64,000 nucleotides of DNA from Eonycteris spelaea. Lineage: Eukaryota; Chordata; Mammalia; Chiroptera; Pteropodidae. This document shows positions 44,901 through 57,459 of this stretch, piece after piece. A program made the translations under genes and the position numbers. Under the pieces are notes generated by a model. The model was not told where the DNA came from. It was given only the letters and a program-made list of their open reading frames with translations, and ran no database searches. The DNA is taken from positions 372,001 to 436,000 of the forward strand of contig PUFA01000166.1 in NCBI GenBank assembly GCA_003508835.1, read 5' to 3'. Numbering within the stretch: position 1 is the stretch's first letter; each line of letters begins with the position of its first letter.

Positions 44901-45289
44901 ATTATAGCATAGCCATACTAAGCTTAGGGAAATTCAACTACAGAGGTCCAACTAAGAATGAGAGAGAGCAAGAAAAAGATAATGAGAAAGGTAGAGATAA
45001 ACAAATACACATAAATCTCTCTACTGTAACACACACAGACAAACACACGAAAAAAACTTGAAATAGAAAATGTGAATTTGCTCTTCTGCAGTTACCAAAT
45101 AGTGTTATCTCATGAGCGAATGATTCTAGAGTTTAAAGATAAGTGTTTGTTTCATTATTTTTCAACAAAGACCTTAAGTGCAATATAGCATGCTTCCAAA
45201 AAAATTGTACTTTATTGGGTTGTAAGAGGTCTGTTTGTGTAGTTTGTTTCTATTTTGTTTTGATTTTCTGTTCATTTTTTTAAATTAAC

Positions 45290-45500
45290 TGTTTTGATTA
45301 AAGTATGACATATATATACTGAAAAGGACAAAAATCTCAAGTATATAGTAAGTGAATTATCACAAAGCGAACATGCCTGTGAAATCACCAGAAAAAGAAT
45401 TAATAACAATTCAGGAACCTATCATTCCCTCCCCTAGGACTGTTACCATCTTTTCCTTCAAAGGTTGTTCCTCTGCTAACTTTTAACAACATAGATAAAT
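45290..45500 (-). mobile_element. L1M 3' UTR fragment, antisense
   Basis: 'tctcaagtatatagtaagt', 'gaattatcacaaagcgaac' and 'cctgtgaaatcaccagaaa' match the L1M 3' UTR antisense ('agtgagtttt..acaccc..gtaaccaccac'). Confidence 0.65.
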
Positions 45501-47094
45501 ATTAGTGACCACGATTTAATGTGTACAGCAAAATTCGGTACAGAGGAGACATCAAGCACATAATTGTAGAATTATGACATTGAGGATTAAGGCTTAATGC
45601 AGATGTATTACTATATTGTATATCTCACTGAGCTCATGCCATTATACTACATACATAACATTTATTATATATTTGTTGTAATTTTTGTTTACAAAGAGAA
45701 ATGTGCTAAAATGAAGTATGTTGTAATAGAAAGAACAGTAAATGAAAAATCAAGTCCTGGGTTCTAATTTAACATAAATAAAGTATAAACATTGTTTTTG
45801 AATAGCTAGTAAGAAAGAAGTCACTTTCCACACTAAAAACTTACTGTCCTAAATTTTCTCTTAGAGGAGTTAGCCATCAGAACCTGCTACGCTGTACCTT
45901 ATGCTTTATTGATACTAGTTTTAGTCTGTGCTTACCTATTAGGCTTCTCATTAATGAAGGACAGTGACAGATCAAGTTCATAGGGGGCTACACAATAATG
46001 CACACCAGAAATTAAGATAAAAGTTGTACATTTTTGGCACTTATATTTTCCTCTGAAAATTAGCAAATTATTATGGTTTATCAGTTACCTTTAAATTTAG
46101 TTAGTATGAGTAAAGCTTAATTTTCTAAACCTGATTTTTTTCAGTATATGCAGGAAAACAAGTTTCTGGACATGTATTCTGTATAATAGAGCAAATCTCA
46201 CCCAGTTATGAGGGCAGGACTAATAAAGGCCAGATGTACATATCAAGTAATGTTCATATAGTGCTTAGCAACTTACTGAATTTTTTCATTTTAAGAATTT
46301 TAGTTCATTCCCGTGGATATTTCAAGCATTTGATTATATCATTTGCAAAAGATGATGCGTCTTCCTTTCTAATACTAACATCTATTTCCTTCATTGGACT
46401 AAATCCCTCTAAAATTAAGTGGTTAGTTTTAGAAAAATGTTAATATTATTGAGGATCCTCTCTTCTTTCAGTCTTTAAAAGGAGTGCTTTTAAATTTTCA
46501 CCATTAAGCATGATGCTATTCTTTTGGTATGATACATGCATTTTATTAAGACAATACTCACTTCTTTTATTAAGAATAATATCAAGCCCACTCTTCTTAG
46601 AGGAAAGCAGCTTAGACCCACTTAGATCCAGTTATTCATACAATTCTTATAAGCTCGATTATCATTAGATGGGCTTGTAGCAGAAGAGCAGCAATATAGT
46701 AAAACCAGATAAGAGGTAAGAGGCTTCAGACTTATGCTGCTGAAGAGGCATTATTGACAGCAAAAAAAAAAAAAAAAAAAAAAAGACATATAACAGTAAG
46801 AAAAGGAAAAAGTTAAAACCAAAATAACTCACACCTTTTTTCAATGGCTATTGGTATTTTAAATGATAGTCCAACACATGTATTCCCTGAGGGCATTCAG
46901 TTAGTATTTATTATGCACCTATGTTAGGCCTTGTGGTAGTTGGGAATAATAAGACTGACTTGGTCTCTATCTTCACTAGAGTAAATTGACACTAGAGTGA
47001 CATTAGAATAAAATGAATTGTTTCTACAACAGAGTAATGGAATACAGTGTGAATTGGTGGTGGCAACCCTTCATCTCTTCACAGTAACTAGGGC
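45501..47094 (+). other. Intron 7 segment, mostly unassigned
   Basis: No exon. 45860-46010 is weakly L2-like. A 23-bp A-run is at 46762-46784 with no recognisable retrocopy directly upstream. Confidence 0.4.
46762..46784 (+). repeat. Poly(A) tract, 23 bp
   Basis: Uninterrupted A23. Upstream sequence shows no SINE or coding retrocopy I can identify. Confidence 0.95.
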
Positions 47095-47330
47095 ACTGAT
47101 AGGGAAGCAGTGTGTTATAGAGGTTAGGAGCATACACAATGGAACCAGATGAGAATTTGAATTCCATTGTTGTCATTTTACCATCTCTGTGCCCTTTGGC
47201 AAGTTATTCAACGTTTGCAGTCTTCCCAACTGTAAAATGGGGTAATACCTATTTTACTTGTGTTATCAGAATTTAATGAAATACCGTATAGAAAACATTT
47301 AAGCACTGTTCCTGGCCTGGTCATTTTTAC
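47095..47330 (+). repeat. MIR SINE, sense, nearly full length
   Basis: 'cagtgtgttatagaggtta', 'gtgccctttggcaagttat', 'cccaactgtaaaatggggt' and 'aagcactgttcctggcctg' follow MIR in order. Confidence 0.85.
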
Positions 47331-47959
47331 TGTTGGGGCTCTGGTTTATAGAAAGTTGCTTACTGATCCTAAGATAAAAATTATTTTACTGTCTGTACAA
47401 AACGTTGATAAAACTGAATTAGAACTAGGTCACAGGTCATAAATTATTAACTTTAAATACTTGTTAACCTTTAGTACTTTAGTATTAAGAGTGGTATCCA
47501 AAAAGTTAAGGTGAATTGGTCTGACTCATTGTTCTATGTGAAGAATTACTTGTGTAACTAGTTTAGAAATGAAGCAAGAACCACTAGTTATAATGGTAAA
47601 AAAAAAATCTAAATCAAGCTTGAAAGGCCATGAGAAATTAATTTTGAGAATAACCTACCACACATGGAATAAATTAATTCTTGAAGACTTTACAAATACC
47701 TTCGTATCATTAAAGACCTAGCTGATTATGATAAAGTAGAACCTTAAAATGGAGAAACTTAGGATAATTTTTAGTTCAACTTCTATTTTGTAGCTGAGGC
47801 AAAGCAAATTATCACAACACAGAATTAGATAACTACAAGAATAACTGTTCTTATTGCTTTTTACTAAATTTCAATGAAGTAGAATTAATTGTTCATACTG
47901 AATACCACTGAAAGAAGGCTCTACTATATAACTTAGCCTGCCTATCCCACCTTTCATCT
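47331..47959 (+). other. Intron 7 spacer, nothing recognised
   Basis: Unassigned AT-rich sequence between a MIR and an L2 copy. Confidence 0.4.
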
Positions 47960-48375
47960 TCACAGACCTATGCATTCATTCATTCAACAAATACTGAGTG
48001 CCTGCTGTGTTTTATGGCAGGCATCATCTTTGAAGAGTTTTGCTGTAGAGGAAGGTAAAACATCAAGCATATTGATAGTTAAAGTGTTTCACCTTGCAGA
48101 CCTCTGGGGAGAGATTGCTATGGATTTAGAAGTTGTGCTCATCTCAGGCAAAATACAGGAGTTGATGGCATATGGCAAAAAGGTTTTTTCTTCACGGAAG
48201 CTAGCAAAAGGAGACAGAAAGGGAATACAAGGTGAGAGAGATGGTTTATCACTATCCTTTCCATTCAAGATGTATTTTTCAAATAACAATATATTTAGGG
48301 TTTTATGTATGTAGTACCTTAGTAAATGATGGGGAAGAAATACAAAATAGGAATAACATGGTCTCTGCCCTCTGA
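47960..48375 (-). repeat. LINE L2 3' part, antisense
   Basis: 'cattcattcattcaacaaa' with 'tactgagtgcctgctgtgt' is the antisense L2 terminus. Later text ('gcaaaaggagacagaaagg', 'taggaataacatggtctct') is more diverged. Confidence 0.6.
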
Positions 48376-48529
48376 GAATTGACCTCTTGTTAAAGCAAGA
48401 CTCATTTGAAATAAGGAAAGAACTCTATTGAGCAATCTCCCTTCTTTTTGCCTATATAAAATAGTTTTCTAAAGGGTTTTTTAACACACAAGGAACTAGC
48501 CCATAATTATTCTCTTTATTTTTTAAAAT

Positions 48530-48960
48530 CTTTGTTATGAAAGTTTTCAAATATTTACAAAAGTGGAGAAAATAATATCATGAATCCAACCCACCATACC
48601 TAGCCCCTAGATTTAGCCATGATCATCATTTTGTCATACTTGCTTGATTGATCCCTGTTTACTTTTCCCTCCCTGCTTATTTTCTCCCTTCTTCTTTCCT
48701 TATTTTCTTTCTCTATCTTTCCTTTAGCATTTTAAACAAACGTTTTACTCTAAACCCTTCTGTATTGTAACGTTTTAAATTCCTGTATATATTTCATCAT
48801 GCATATATATATACTATAATATACGTAACCAATCCACCAGTGACGGATTTTTTAATATTCATTATTATTACAGTTTATTTCTTATAAATAATACTTCCAG
48901 GAACATCATTATATGGTTATATTTTTTTGACGTCTTTGTGCATACATCTTTCTCACATGT
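48530..48960 (-). mobile_element. L1M 3'-region fragment, antisense
   Basis: 'ttatgaaagttttcaaata', 'tttacaaaagtggagaaaa' and 'taatatcatgaatccaacc' are typical of an antisense L1M 3' UTR. Confidence 0.75.
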
Positions 48961-49099
48961 GGCATTCTCTTGGAATGGAATTTCCTGAAAATGAGATTGC
49001 CAAATCAAAGGGTATGCACCTTTTACAAATTGCTACATTACACCAAACTGATCTTCAGAAATGTAGTAATTGTTACTCCCATCAACAATGTGCCTATTT

Positions 49100-49560
49100 A
49101 TCTTTGCTCATCTGGGCTCTGATTTTCAAAACCCTTCATAATTTGGCCCTAACCTATTTTTTAATTTAATACGTCCTGCAAGTCATTCTAGTCCAATAAG
49201 AAATATTTCCTCATTCATACACTTCATTCCATTCAATTTTTTCTTGGATCCATTTCTGAGTAATGTTTTTCCTTTCTTCTTAATGTTTTACTACTATTAA
49301 CTTTTCCTGCCTATAAAAATCCTTCAGAATCCTTATAGCCATGGTGCAGTAAAGTTGCCCCAAATTCTCTAGCTTTCATCAGTTTCCTCATTTGATTTCC
49401 TCTGTACTTATTGTTTCCACCACTTGATTTAGTAGCATATTATAGACTGCTTTGTTGTGTTATTATCAAGCACCAGCTGCTTGTGAGGCCATGAGTACAT
49501 AGCTATGGACAGAATAGTCTCTGTTCTTGTAAAATTTATAGTGTAGTAATGCTGGATTTA
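49100..49560 (+). repeat. LINE L2 fragment, sense
   Basis: 'aaacccttcataatttggc', 'cctaacctattttttaatt' and 'tattgtttccaccact' parallel L2 with erosion. Confidence 0.55.
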
Positions 49561-49769
49561 TTTCTACTTCTTTGCTTTATTGGTGATTTTAAACTTCTTT
49601 TCATATACCTCTGTTGTATATGAAATATGCACACATTTTTTAGATATATAATTATATGTTCCCAACTGAATTGTAAAATCATATTTTATACTTCTTTACT
49701 CCTTAGAACACTTAATGCAGTTTTGAGCATGTAGCCATTACTAAGTATATACTTGCTCTGTTAATACAG

Positions 49770-50010
49770 TAACAAAACTTGCAGGCTGTGGAGTTACATA
49801 CCTGGTCTCTTATTGCAGCTTAGGTCCTTACGAAGTAACTGTACAGCATTTGTAAGTTATGTAGCCTCTCTAAGCTTGTGTCCTCATATGTTAAATATCT
49901 TCCTCATAAAGTGGTTTTCATGTGGGTTAAATGAGATAATGTATGTAAAGCATTTAGCACAATAATTGGTACAGAGTAAGTGCTAATTAAAAGATAATTG
50001 ATATTATAAT
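49770..50010 (+). repeat. MIR SINE, sense
   Basis: 'gcaggctgtggagttacat', 'tgtagcctctctaagcttg', 'ggttaaatgagataatgta' and 'gtaaagcatttagcacaat' follow MIR order. Confidence 0.85.
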
Positions 50011-51119
50011 GATTTGTTTAACCTCTCAAGCTAGAAACTGCTTCAGCAGCCTTTTATTTCCCTAACACATTTTATCTAAGCAGTTACCAATTTCTGCTGT
50101 TTACTTCAATTATCTTGTCAATTTAGCCTGTCCTTTGATCTTCATTGTAACCCACAATAAGAAATACATTTTATGCATATTTATATTGTGGCTTAGTATA
50201 CACTATATTTATTTGCTCATATTTGAAACAAAGGTTTATGAAATAATTGTTAATATTTGTGATGCACTTTTTTGGTTGTTTTGTGCTATTTTAAAAAAAG
50301 CTTGGCCATTAAAACTGATTTCACAACAAACAGTTTGAAAAACACTTGTCTAGATTTTTGGAATCTGCAAAATTTGTACTACTACTGAACTGGATTATGT
50401 TCAAGTATTAAGTTTCATTGAAATATAAAACAAACGAAGTAACTGGGGCTAGGAGCTTATTTCAATTGCACTTTCACTTCTCTATTAGTTATATATAGTT
50501 AGATTAACCTATTCTCAGTCTGGTTTTGCTGCTGAAGGTGAGAGTGTTGAGTTGTGCATATTCCACATGTAGAATGATATAGAATGAGATTATTCAGCAG
50601 TTACGGCAGAGCTTCCCACCTTGGCAGGGCAGAATTTCTCAACCACTTTGTATGTGTATCGGTTTTCTAAGTACAGAATGAGACATACCTGGATTTTAAA
50701 GTCATTAGCATAATTCTAAAGAGGGCCTGAAAAAATCTTATTACAGAAATTTAAAAATACTTTTAAAAGTAGAAAGAATAGTATAATGACTCTCCATTAA
50801 TTATCCTAAATTCAGCTAATTATCAACATTATGTCAATTCCAAGAGAAATTTTTTAACAAAGAACTTTTAAGGCACACATAATTTCCTTTCTTAATATAG
50901 ATAGATGATCTGTTTTTTAGAAGCAATATATCAGTCTTAGTGTACCTTGCTTTAGTACTCACAATCTATTGATTTTATTTGATACCTGCAAGAAGGGTAA
51001 ATAATTCTATGACACAAGGGAGTAGTGGTGGGATAAAGTGGGTTTATTTTCCTGAAGGCTGTGCGGAACACTAGACCCTGGACGCCTTACTTCAAATATT
51101 TCAACAGCCTTGTTTGCCA
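50011..51119 (+). other. Intron 7 segment, mostly unassigned
   Basis: 50745-50870 resembles an antisense L1M 3' UTR ('aaagaatagtataatgact', 'ttatcctaaattcagctaa'). The rest is unassigned. Confidence 0.45.
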
Positions 51120-51480
51120 GTCCCCCTAGCACCACTCAGTACTACCTACCTTGCTGCCATTAAACTGATTTTTTAATAATTACTTGAGGGAAGTAGAAGC
51201 TCATTACATGTATCCTCTGTTTAAAACCTTCGTTTTGTCCTTCCCTACCTATACTATAGAATAACATGCCAAACTATAGATTTTTATTTATAATCTGGCT
51301 CTGGCCTACCTTTCTAGCTTTCTCTTCCACTGTCTGTCTCTTCTGTAACATGTTCAACGTCTTATTCCTAGAATACTCACTCCATTTTTTAGGGCTTATA
51401 CTTGTTTTTCAAGATCCAATTTAAATGTCATCTTGTGGATGAGACCTTTTTACCCCAGAAAGAAGTACATAGTTCCTTTA

Positions 51481-51527
<47 letters not shown>

Positions 51528-51690
51528 ACTTTACTGAGTTGTATTTATTAGTTTATGTTTGCCTCCCTCCTCACCTTAGTTAGTTATCTCTTCCAAAGCA
51601 GGAGTTATATCTTATTCTTTTTAGTCTCCTAACCACTTATTTAGTGCCCATATATAGTAAACATCTAATGATGGTATATTAAATGAATAT
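51120..51690 (+). repeat. LINE L2 fragment, sense, with internal (TG)n
   Basis: 'tctggctctggcctacctt', 'catcttgtggatgagacct', 'tgtttgcctccctcctcac' and 'agcaggagttatatcttat' follow the L2 3' half. A TG microsatellite has grown within it. Confidence 0.75.
51483..51525 (+). repeat. (TG)n microsatellite
   Basis: About 21 uninterrupted TG dinucleotides. Likely length-polymorphic. Confidence 0.98.
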
Positions 51691-52068
51691 ATCAATACTT
51701 TTAGAATTTTAGAGTCTAATTCCAACACTCGTTCTCTCCAGAAGAGTTCGTCAAAGTTTACCTTTTCATTTTGTTTGTATGTGTGTCATTTTTGTTTCCT
51801 CCCCTTTTTGGGGGACTTGTTAAAATTTCTAAAGAGAACCTAAGTTCTATAGCCTTTTCCTTAGGGGAAAGATACTTTGATAAACTAATGTGGAGTATCC
51901 ATCTTCATTCCTGTAGTAAAGGTAAGTAAAATCTACTTTTAGTATATTTAATTTTTTTGCTGTTGTTGAAAGATATAATTTTATGAAGCTATAAAGCAAA
52001 ACAGAGGGGGATAAATTTGAGCCTGTTTGTGCTTATAAAAGCCTTGACCAAATTTTGATATATTTCAG

Positions 52069-52162
52069 CTCATGGAATGCTGTGTAAATGCCCTGGTGAC
52101 ATCTTTTAAAGAGACTATCTTAGCAGAGTGCCAAGGCATGATCAAGAGAAATGAAACTGAAA
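52069..52162 (+). CDS. CUL5: CUL5 coding exon 8
   Basis: Residues 261-291 and the first base of codon 292, between TATTTCAG and GTAGGT. It begins LMECCVNALVTSFKETILAE. It starts the third cullin repeat region. An alternative GTAAAA donor four bases downstream (52167) would break the frame with exon 9, so GTAGGT is chosen. Confidence 0.95.
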
Positions 52163-53488
52163 GTAGGTAAAATACTACTTAAATCTTTGAGGAGGGTATC
52201 TTTGAAGCAGACCATTTTTAATAAATTGCTGTTATAGTGTTCTTATATACATAGGTATATATGTTACAACAAACTGCTTAAAACGATAAAATATTTAGCA
52301 CAGAATCATTATGAAGAAGGTTATAAACTTGTACTTTTACCATTTCCTCCGCCTTAGGTATCACTATGAGTATGCACTTGTACACGTGTGTGTGAATTTC
52401 AGTTTGTTCTCCAAAATAGGACTCTGCTTTTAAAGACTAATTTAAATAGTAAACATATAGAACTACATATCTCTTTTGTGTGGAAACTTGAAGCATTTTT
52501 AGAAAGTAATAAAACACTCTATGTTGATATTCATCTCTCTCCCCCAAAATATTTTACAATTTAAAATTTTGGAAGTAGGTTTTTTTAAAATTACTTAAAT
52601 GTTTTCTTAATAAAGATATATTGGGGGAGGGGGAGTTTAGCAAGTACATTACAACTAAAAAGAATACAGTATAACTTGCCCATATCCCTGCTACCCAGAG
52701 ATAACCACTTTTAGCATTTTGATGTGTCACTCTGCAGATTCATTGTGTATAATTGCAAGATACTGTTTAATCTCCAGCTACATTTAAAGTGTGTATTTCA
52801 GTTCATTTAAGGTCATACACCTTTTATAAATTAAGTTTGTAGTAAAAAGCAAGCTGCTCATTGGCATAAATGAAATATATGAATTTCTATGTGGCAGGCT
52901 AAGTAGAGTTATAATTGATCCATGTTAGAGTCCTTTCAAAAGGATTTATTAATAACCAGTCCTATGAAGTAAGATTTTTGTAAAGGTCAATTAAATGGTA
53001 TAACGGTGAGAAAGTGCTTTTGAACACTGAAAAATTCTTTATGATACAGTTTACCTCTAATGTACTTTTATAATCATTACCTTAAACAGTTTGATGACAT
53101 GATTTTTGATGTGGCTGTGTATTTAGTATTGCATCTACTTCATGAAATGTACTTATGGTCTGCATGAACTTTTTGTTCTTAGAATAAAAAATATTCCATT
53201 CTTTGAAGGTCAAATGACTCACTTTTAAAAAGGATTTGGCTTTTATAATGTGTGCTCACTTTTAGAGTTTCTTTTAAAAATAATTTTTGTTGGATTGAAA
53301 GGTAGATCAGGAAGTTATAGTACTTAAACAACTCCTGAACTAATTGTACCCACAAAATATTATTAACTTGTAAGTAATATTTCTCCAAACTCTTACTATC
53401 ATAGGAATTCTAGACCCATGATACAGATCAAAGAGAGCATTTATTCTGATGGATGAAATGATTACATGAGTGTGTTCTATCCTTTCAG
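52163..53488 (+). other. Intron 8
   Basis: 52640-52840 is L1M-like antisense ('agaatacagtataacttgc', 'ctacccagagataaccact'). The rest is unassigned AT-rich sequence. Confidence 0.5.
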
Positions 53489-53619
53489 AGTTACACTTAA
53501 TGTTTTCATTAATGGACAAAGTTCCTAATGGGATAGAGCCAATGTTGAAAGATTTGGAGGAACATATCATTAGTGCTGGCCTGGCAGATATGGTAGCAGC
53601 TGCTGAAACTATTACTACA
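53489..53619 (+). CDS. CUL5: CUL5 coding exon 9
   Basis: The last two bases of codon 292 through residue 335, between CCTTTCAG and GTAAGT. It starts LHLMFSLMDKVPNGIEPMLK and ends AAAETITT. It is part of cullin repeat 3, within the stalk of the scaffold. No deviation is seen. Confidence 0.96.
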
Positions 53620-53864
53620 GTAAGTTTTCCTCAATGGCAGTAGTAGATACATATCATTTATTTTTTAAATGAGGTTTGGGTATTGAAAATAGTAATTGAT
53701 GAGAAAACAGTGATATTGGAATACCTTTTAGTTTTAAGGAAAAAATGTTCAGAAAACTTCCTAAATTTTAAAGCTATAGTGTTTTGTTAAATTTATGCTG
53801 ATTTTCTTACTTTTTAATATTATTTTTTAAAAAAAACCTCAAATATAAAACATTTTATTTTTAG

Positions 53865-53972
53865 GACTCTGAGAAATATGTTGAACAGTTACTTACACTA
53901 TTTAATAGATTTAGTAAACTCGTCAAAGAAGCTTTTCAAGATGATCCACGATTTCTTACTGCAAGAGATAAG
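53865..53972 (+). CDS. CUL5: CUL5 coding exon 10
   Basis: Residues 336-371, phase 0 at both ends, between TTTTTAG and GTATAT. It begins DSEKYVEQLLTLFNRFSKLV and ends in FLTARDK. Late cullin repeat 3. The donor AAG/GTATAT is weaker than the others, but the next exon joins in phase. Confidence 0.95.
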
Positions 53973-54719
53973 GTATATATATATTCCTATATATTAACAC
54001 TACTGTCATCATTTACTTTTAATAGGAAACTTGCATCATTATGTTATTAAATTACAAACCAAAAACCTAGCCATTCTGATTTTTCTTCAGTGGAGGGCAA
54101 CCATATTTATTATATTTGGTTGTTAAATGTTTTTTGTAAGCATTGGGTATGCTCATGAATTAGAATTTGCTAGAAAGTTCTCTTCTTTTTCTAAAAATGT
54201 TTTCATTTTGTAATATTACTGTTTGTTTAATTCCTATTCATTCTTTATTTATGACCCAGCTCATAATAGCCTGCCTCCTTAATAGCCTGCCTCCTCCTAC
54301 ATCATATCTCAAGCAGAGTTGATGCCGCTGTCTTTTCATAGGGCTCCTGTGAGAGTTATGTCACATTTATTCTTGCTTCCCATACCCTCTTCTCCCATCC
54401 TCGAAAGTGGGAAATAATGATAATGAAACATAGTGTTATCCTTAGAGTTGTGTCTTTTTAAATATCATAAACCTATTACTAGCAATTACCATTAGTTTTT
54501 TTTCTCCCTCTTCAACTACCTTTTTTGATTTCCCAAGTTAGAGTTGTTTTTTCTGTGACTAAAAAGACAATCAACTTCCTCCAGTAGGATTTTTTCCCTC
54601 TGTTTTTCTATTTTAAGTTAGGTAGTAGGTTGGTCAGTCGATCTATCGATAGATAGATATAGACAGAGTAGGAAAGGAGTTAAGAGAATATGGAGGTAAT
54701 AAAGTGGTTTGAAATATTA
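53973..54719 (+). other. Intron 10, proximal part
   Basis: Unassigned, with a 16-bp tandem duplication at about 54264-54295 (AATAGCCTGCCTCCTT twice) and a small GATA/TATC palindromic cluster at 54640-54660. Confidence 0.5.
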
Positions 54720-56010
54720 AATTGAATGGCCTGCAAAGGCTTAATTGAGATGACATGCGAATTAAGATTGAAAGTGATTAGGAATAAATCATGTGGCTAA
54801 TTGAGGGAAGAGTGTTCCAGACAGAGGGTCAGCAGATGCAAAGGCTCTAAGGCAGGAATGTACCCGTCAAGTTCCAGGAACAGAGATGAAAGTGCTCATT
54901 GTCGTTTGAGTGGACTGAGTGAGTGGGAGAATAATAGGAAATGAAGTTAAAAAGGTAGCAGGAAGCCAGAGCATGTAAGACTGTGAGCCAAGGTAAGGAG
55001 TTTGGTTTTTACTCTTGAGTAGGGCAGAAAGTCATTGAAAGCTTTTGAACAAAATGACAGGACCTAACTTACATTTTAACAAGATCACCTGGCTGCTACA
55101 AAAAGAATAGACAGAAGGGAGTCTGAAGGAGGAGGAATATCAGTTAAGAACCTATTTAATTCAATTAAGTAATACCGAAGCTTGGCCCAGAACAATAGTG
55201 GGTAGAGGTAGTCAAAAGTAGTTGAATTCTGATTACATTATGAAAATAGACTAAACAGGATTTGGTAATGAATCAGATGTGGAATGTGATAAAAAGAGAC
55301 CAGTCAAGGATGACACTCAGATTTTTGTTGTGACCAATTTAAAAGCATATGCTTTTGCTGAGATGAGGAAGAGTTTGAAGAAGCACTTTTTGTGGAGATG
55401 GTTGCAGAGAGGTTAGGAACTCAATTCTAGACAAGTTAACTTTGAAATGTTATTAAACATTCATGTAGCAAAGTCAAGTCTGGAGTTTAAGGAGGGAATG
55501 GGCCTGGAAAAAAATAAATGAGAGCTTCAGCATATAGATGATGTTTAAAGCACTGACACTAGATCATTAAGTTAACGAATGAGGATGGAAAAAATAAGCA
55601 ACCAAGGACTGGCCAGCCTGGGGCATTCTATATTTAGCTATCAGAAAGTTGAGGAATGATCTTTCATGAAGTGAAAGGAGAATGAGTAGAATGATCAGGA
55701 GAGCCCTGTGTGCTAGAAAGGGGAAAAAGCACTTTCAGGAAGAGGGCATTCTCTGCTGCTTTAAAATGCTGCTGATAGGTCAGATAAGATGGCGATTAAG
55801 CATTATCTTCAGCAACATAGAGGTTGTGAGTGGCTTTGACAAGAATGATTGGGCAGAGTACTGGTGTGAAAGCTTGGTTATAATGGTTTCCAGTAAGAAT
55901 GGCAGTAGAGAAGATGGAGAGAGTGAATTAGATAATTTTTCTAGGAGAAAGAGCTAAAGGGAGAGAGTGAAAGAGAGAGGGAGGGAGAGGAGAGAGAGAG
56001 AGAGGAGAAA
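54720..56010 (-). repeat. LINE L2, long antisense copy
   Basis: Strong antisense L2 match in order: 'agtgttccagacagagggt', 'gcagatgcaaaggctctaa', 'gccaaggtaaggagtttgg', 'aagatcacctggctgctac', 'gattacatta', 'tttggtaatgaatcagatg' and 'caaggatgacactcag'. The part after 55570 is more diverged. Confidence 0.85.
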
Positions 56011-56012
56011 AA
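55960..56012 (+). repeat. (GA)-rich purine tract
   Basis: About 50 bp of G and A only, mostly GAGAGA and GGGAGG units. Confidence 0.9.
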
Positions 56013-56508
56013 ATAAGAAATGGTAACTGAAGGTGGACAAAGCCAAGAGAGAATTTTTAAGATTTGAAAAGTAACAATATGTTTATATGCTAGGCTACAG
56101 AAACAATGGAGAGGGAAAAAATTGGTGATGCAAGAGAAATAGGAGGGAATTTTGATTATTAAATTTTCTCAGTGAAATCGGAAGCTATATCATCAGCTAA
56201 GCGTGTACATAGGGGAGGGAATATTGGAGGTTTGAAGAGAAAAGAGTATGAAAATGTTTTTAAGGATAATTTGTGGATAAGATAAAATGGTATAGTTGTC
56301 AGGCAGCGTTAAGACCCACTTGAGAATATTGATAATCATAACATGACAAAGAGTATGCTGAAGTCATTGACTTGAAAAATCCTATCAGGCCAAATATGCC
56401 ATTAAAAATAAAAATTTATGTTTTTATGTATTATTGGAATTGTAACAATTTATATAACTTAAATATCAAAAAGAATGTTCATATTTTATTTTAAATTATT
56501 ATTTGTAG
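56013..56508 (+). other. Intron 10, distal part: nothing recognised
   Basis: Unassigned sequence leading to the exon 11 acceptor ATTTGTAG. Confidence 0.4.
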
Positions 56509-56573
56509 GCATATAAAGCAGTTGTTAATGATGCTACCATATTTAAACTTGAATTACCTTTGAAGCAGAAAGG
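56509..56573 (+). CDS. CUL5: CUL5 coding exon 11
   Basis: Residues 372-392 and two bases of codon 393, between ATTTGTAG and GTAAGT. It encodes AYKAVVNDATIFKLELPLKQ plus K. It links the last cullin repeat to the C-terminal domain. At 65 nt it is the second shortest coding exon here. Skipping it would shift the frame. Confidence 0.95.
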
Positions 56574-57459
56574 GTAAGTTTTTTAAAAATCAAATGTTTA
56601 ACATCTTAAATTTTTTGAACTGTATTGTATGTTATTGGATATGCAAAGTGCCTATTTTCCTAATCCTGTTAGGTTTGTTTTTGTATTTTTTACTTTTTTA
56701 ATTTTTGCAGCCTTTAATTATTAAAAATTGTCTTAATTTTTAATTTTTTATTGTCATCTCCTTTTATGACCAAAAAAATATATTGACCTTATTTTTTTAA
56801 GTAGAAAAATGCTTTAGTCTTATTCTTTTAGAATCTCTACTTGTTTTTCTCTCATTAGGCACTAAAGTTGTTTTAGTACCTATAAATGCATAGACGATAA
56901 CTCATTTACCATAAGGATAAAAAAAATGGAAGTCAATTTTAATGTAAATTTTTATTTACCATTTTTAAAAATTGATCTCATTGTTGGTAGGATGAATTTA
57001 CTTGTGCTAAGTATTATAGAAAATCTGAAAATTGAAATTTAGTGAAATAGTAATCTGAACTAGGTATGGTGTCTTCAGAGTAGTACTAAGTAGTACTAAA
57101 GGTTAAGGGTTAGTTAATTGGAAAAGGATTTTTAATGTAATTTCTAGCTGAGAATTGCAATTTAAACAGATTTTATACATAATGCTAAAATATTTGAAAA
57201 ATAGCATTTCTTAAGGAAAAATTGGGGGTTTTTAAATTTTAATCATTTTTAGTTTTGGTGTTTTTTTAGCTATGTAAGTTGTTTGAGTGTTATTATAGTG
57301 GAAGACACCTAGGTCATAAAAGTATTGTAGTAATTGGCATAGTTTAGAAGGGCATTTATTATGTTCTCTATAAATTACGAAATATATGAAACATAGTACA
57401 TTTTGGAAATCTCTTCATATTATATTCATATTCCTCATTCTCCTCTGCTCCTAGTACTT
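56574..57459 (+). other. Intron 11, proximal part: nothing recognised
   Basis: AT-rich unassigned sequence. No exon or named repeat. Confidence 0.4.

Noticed and set aside
46740..46784. A23 run as the tail of a retrocopied RNA or SINE
   Set aside because: No AATAAA, SINE body or transcript-like sequence was recognised upstream, so the run is listed only as a simple repeat.
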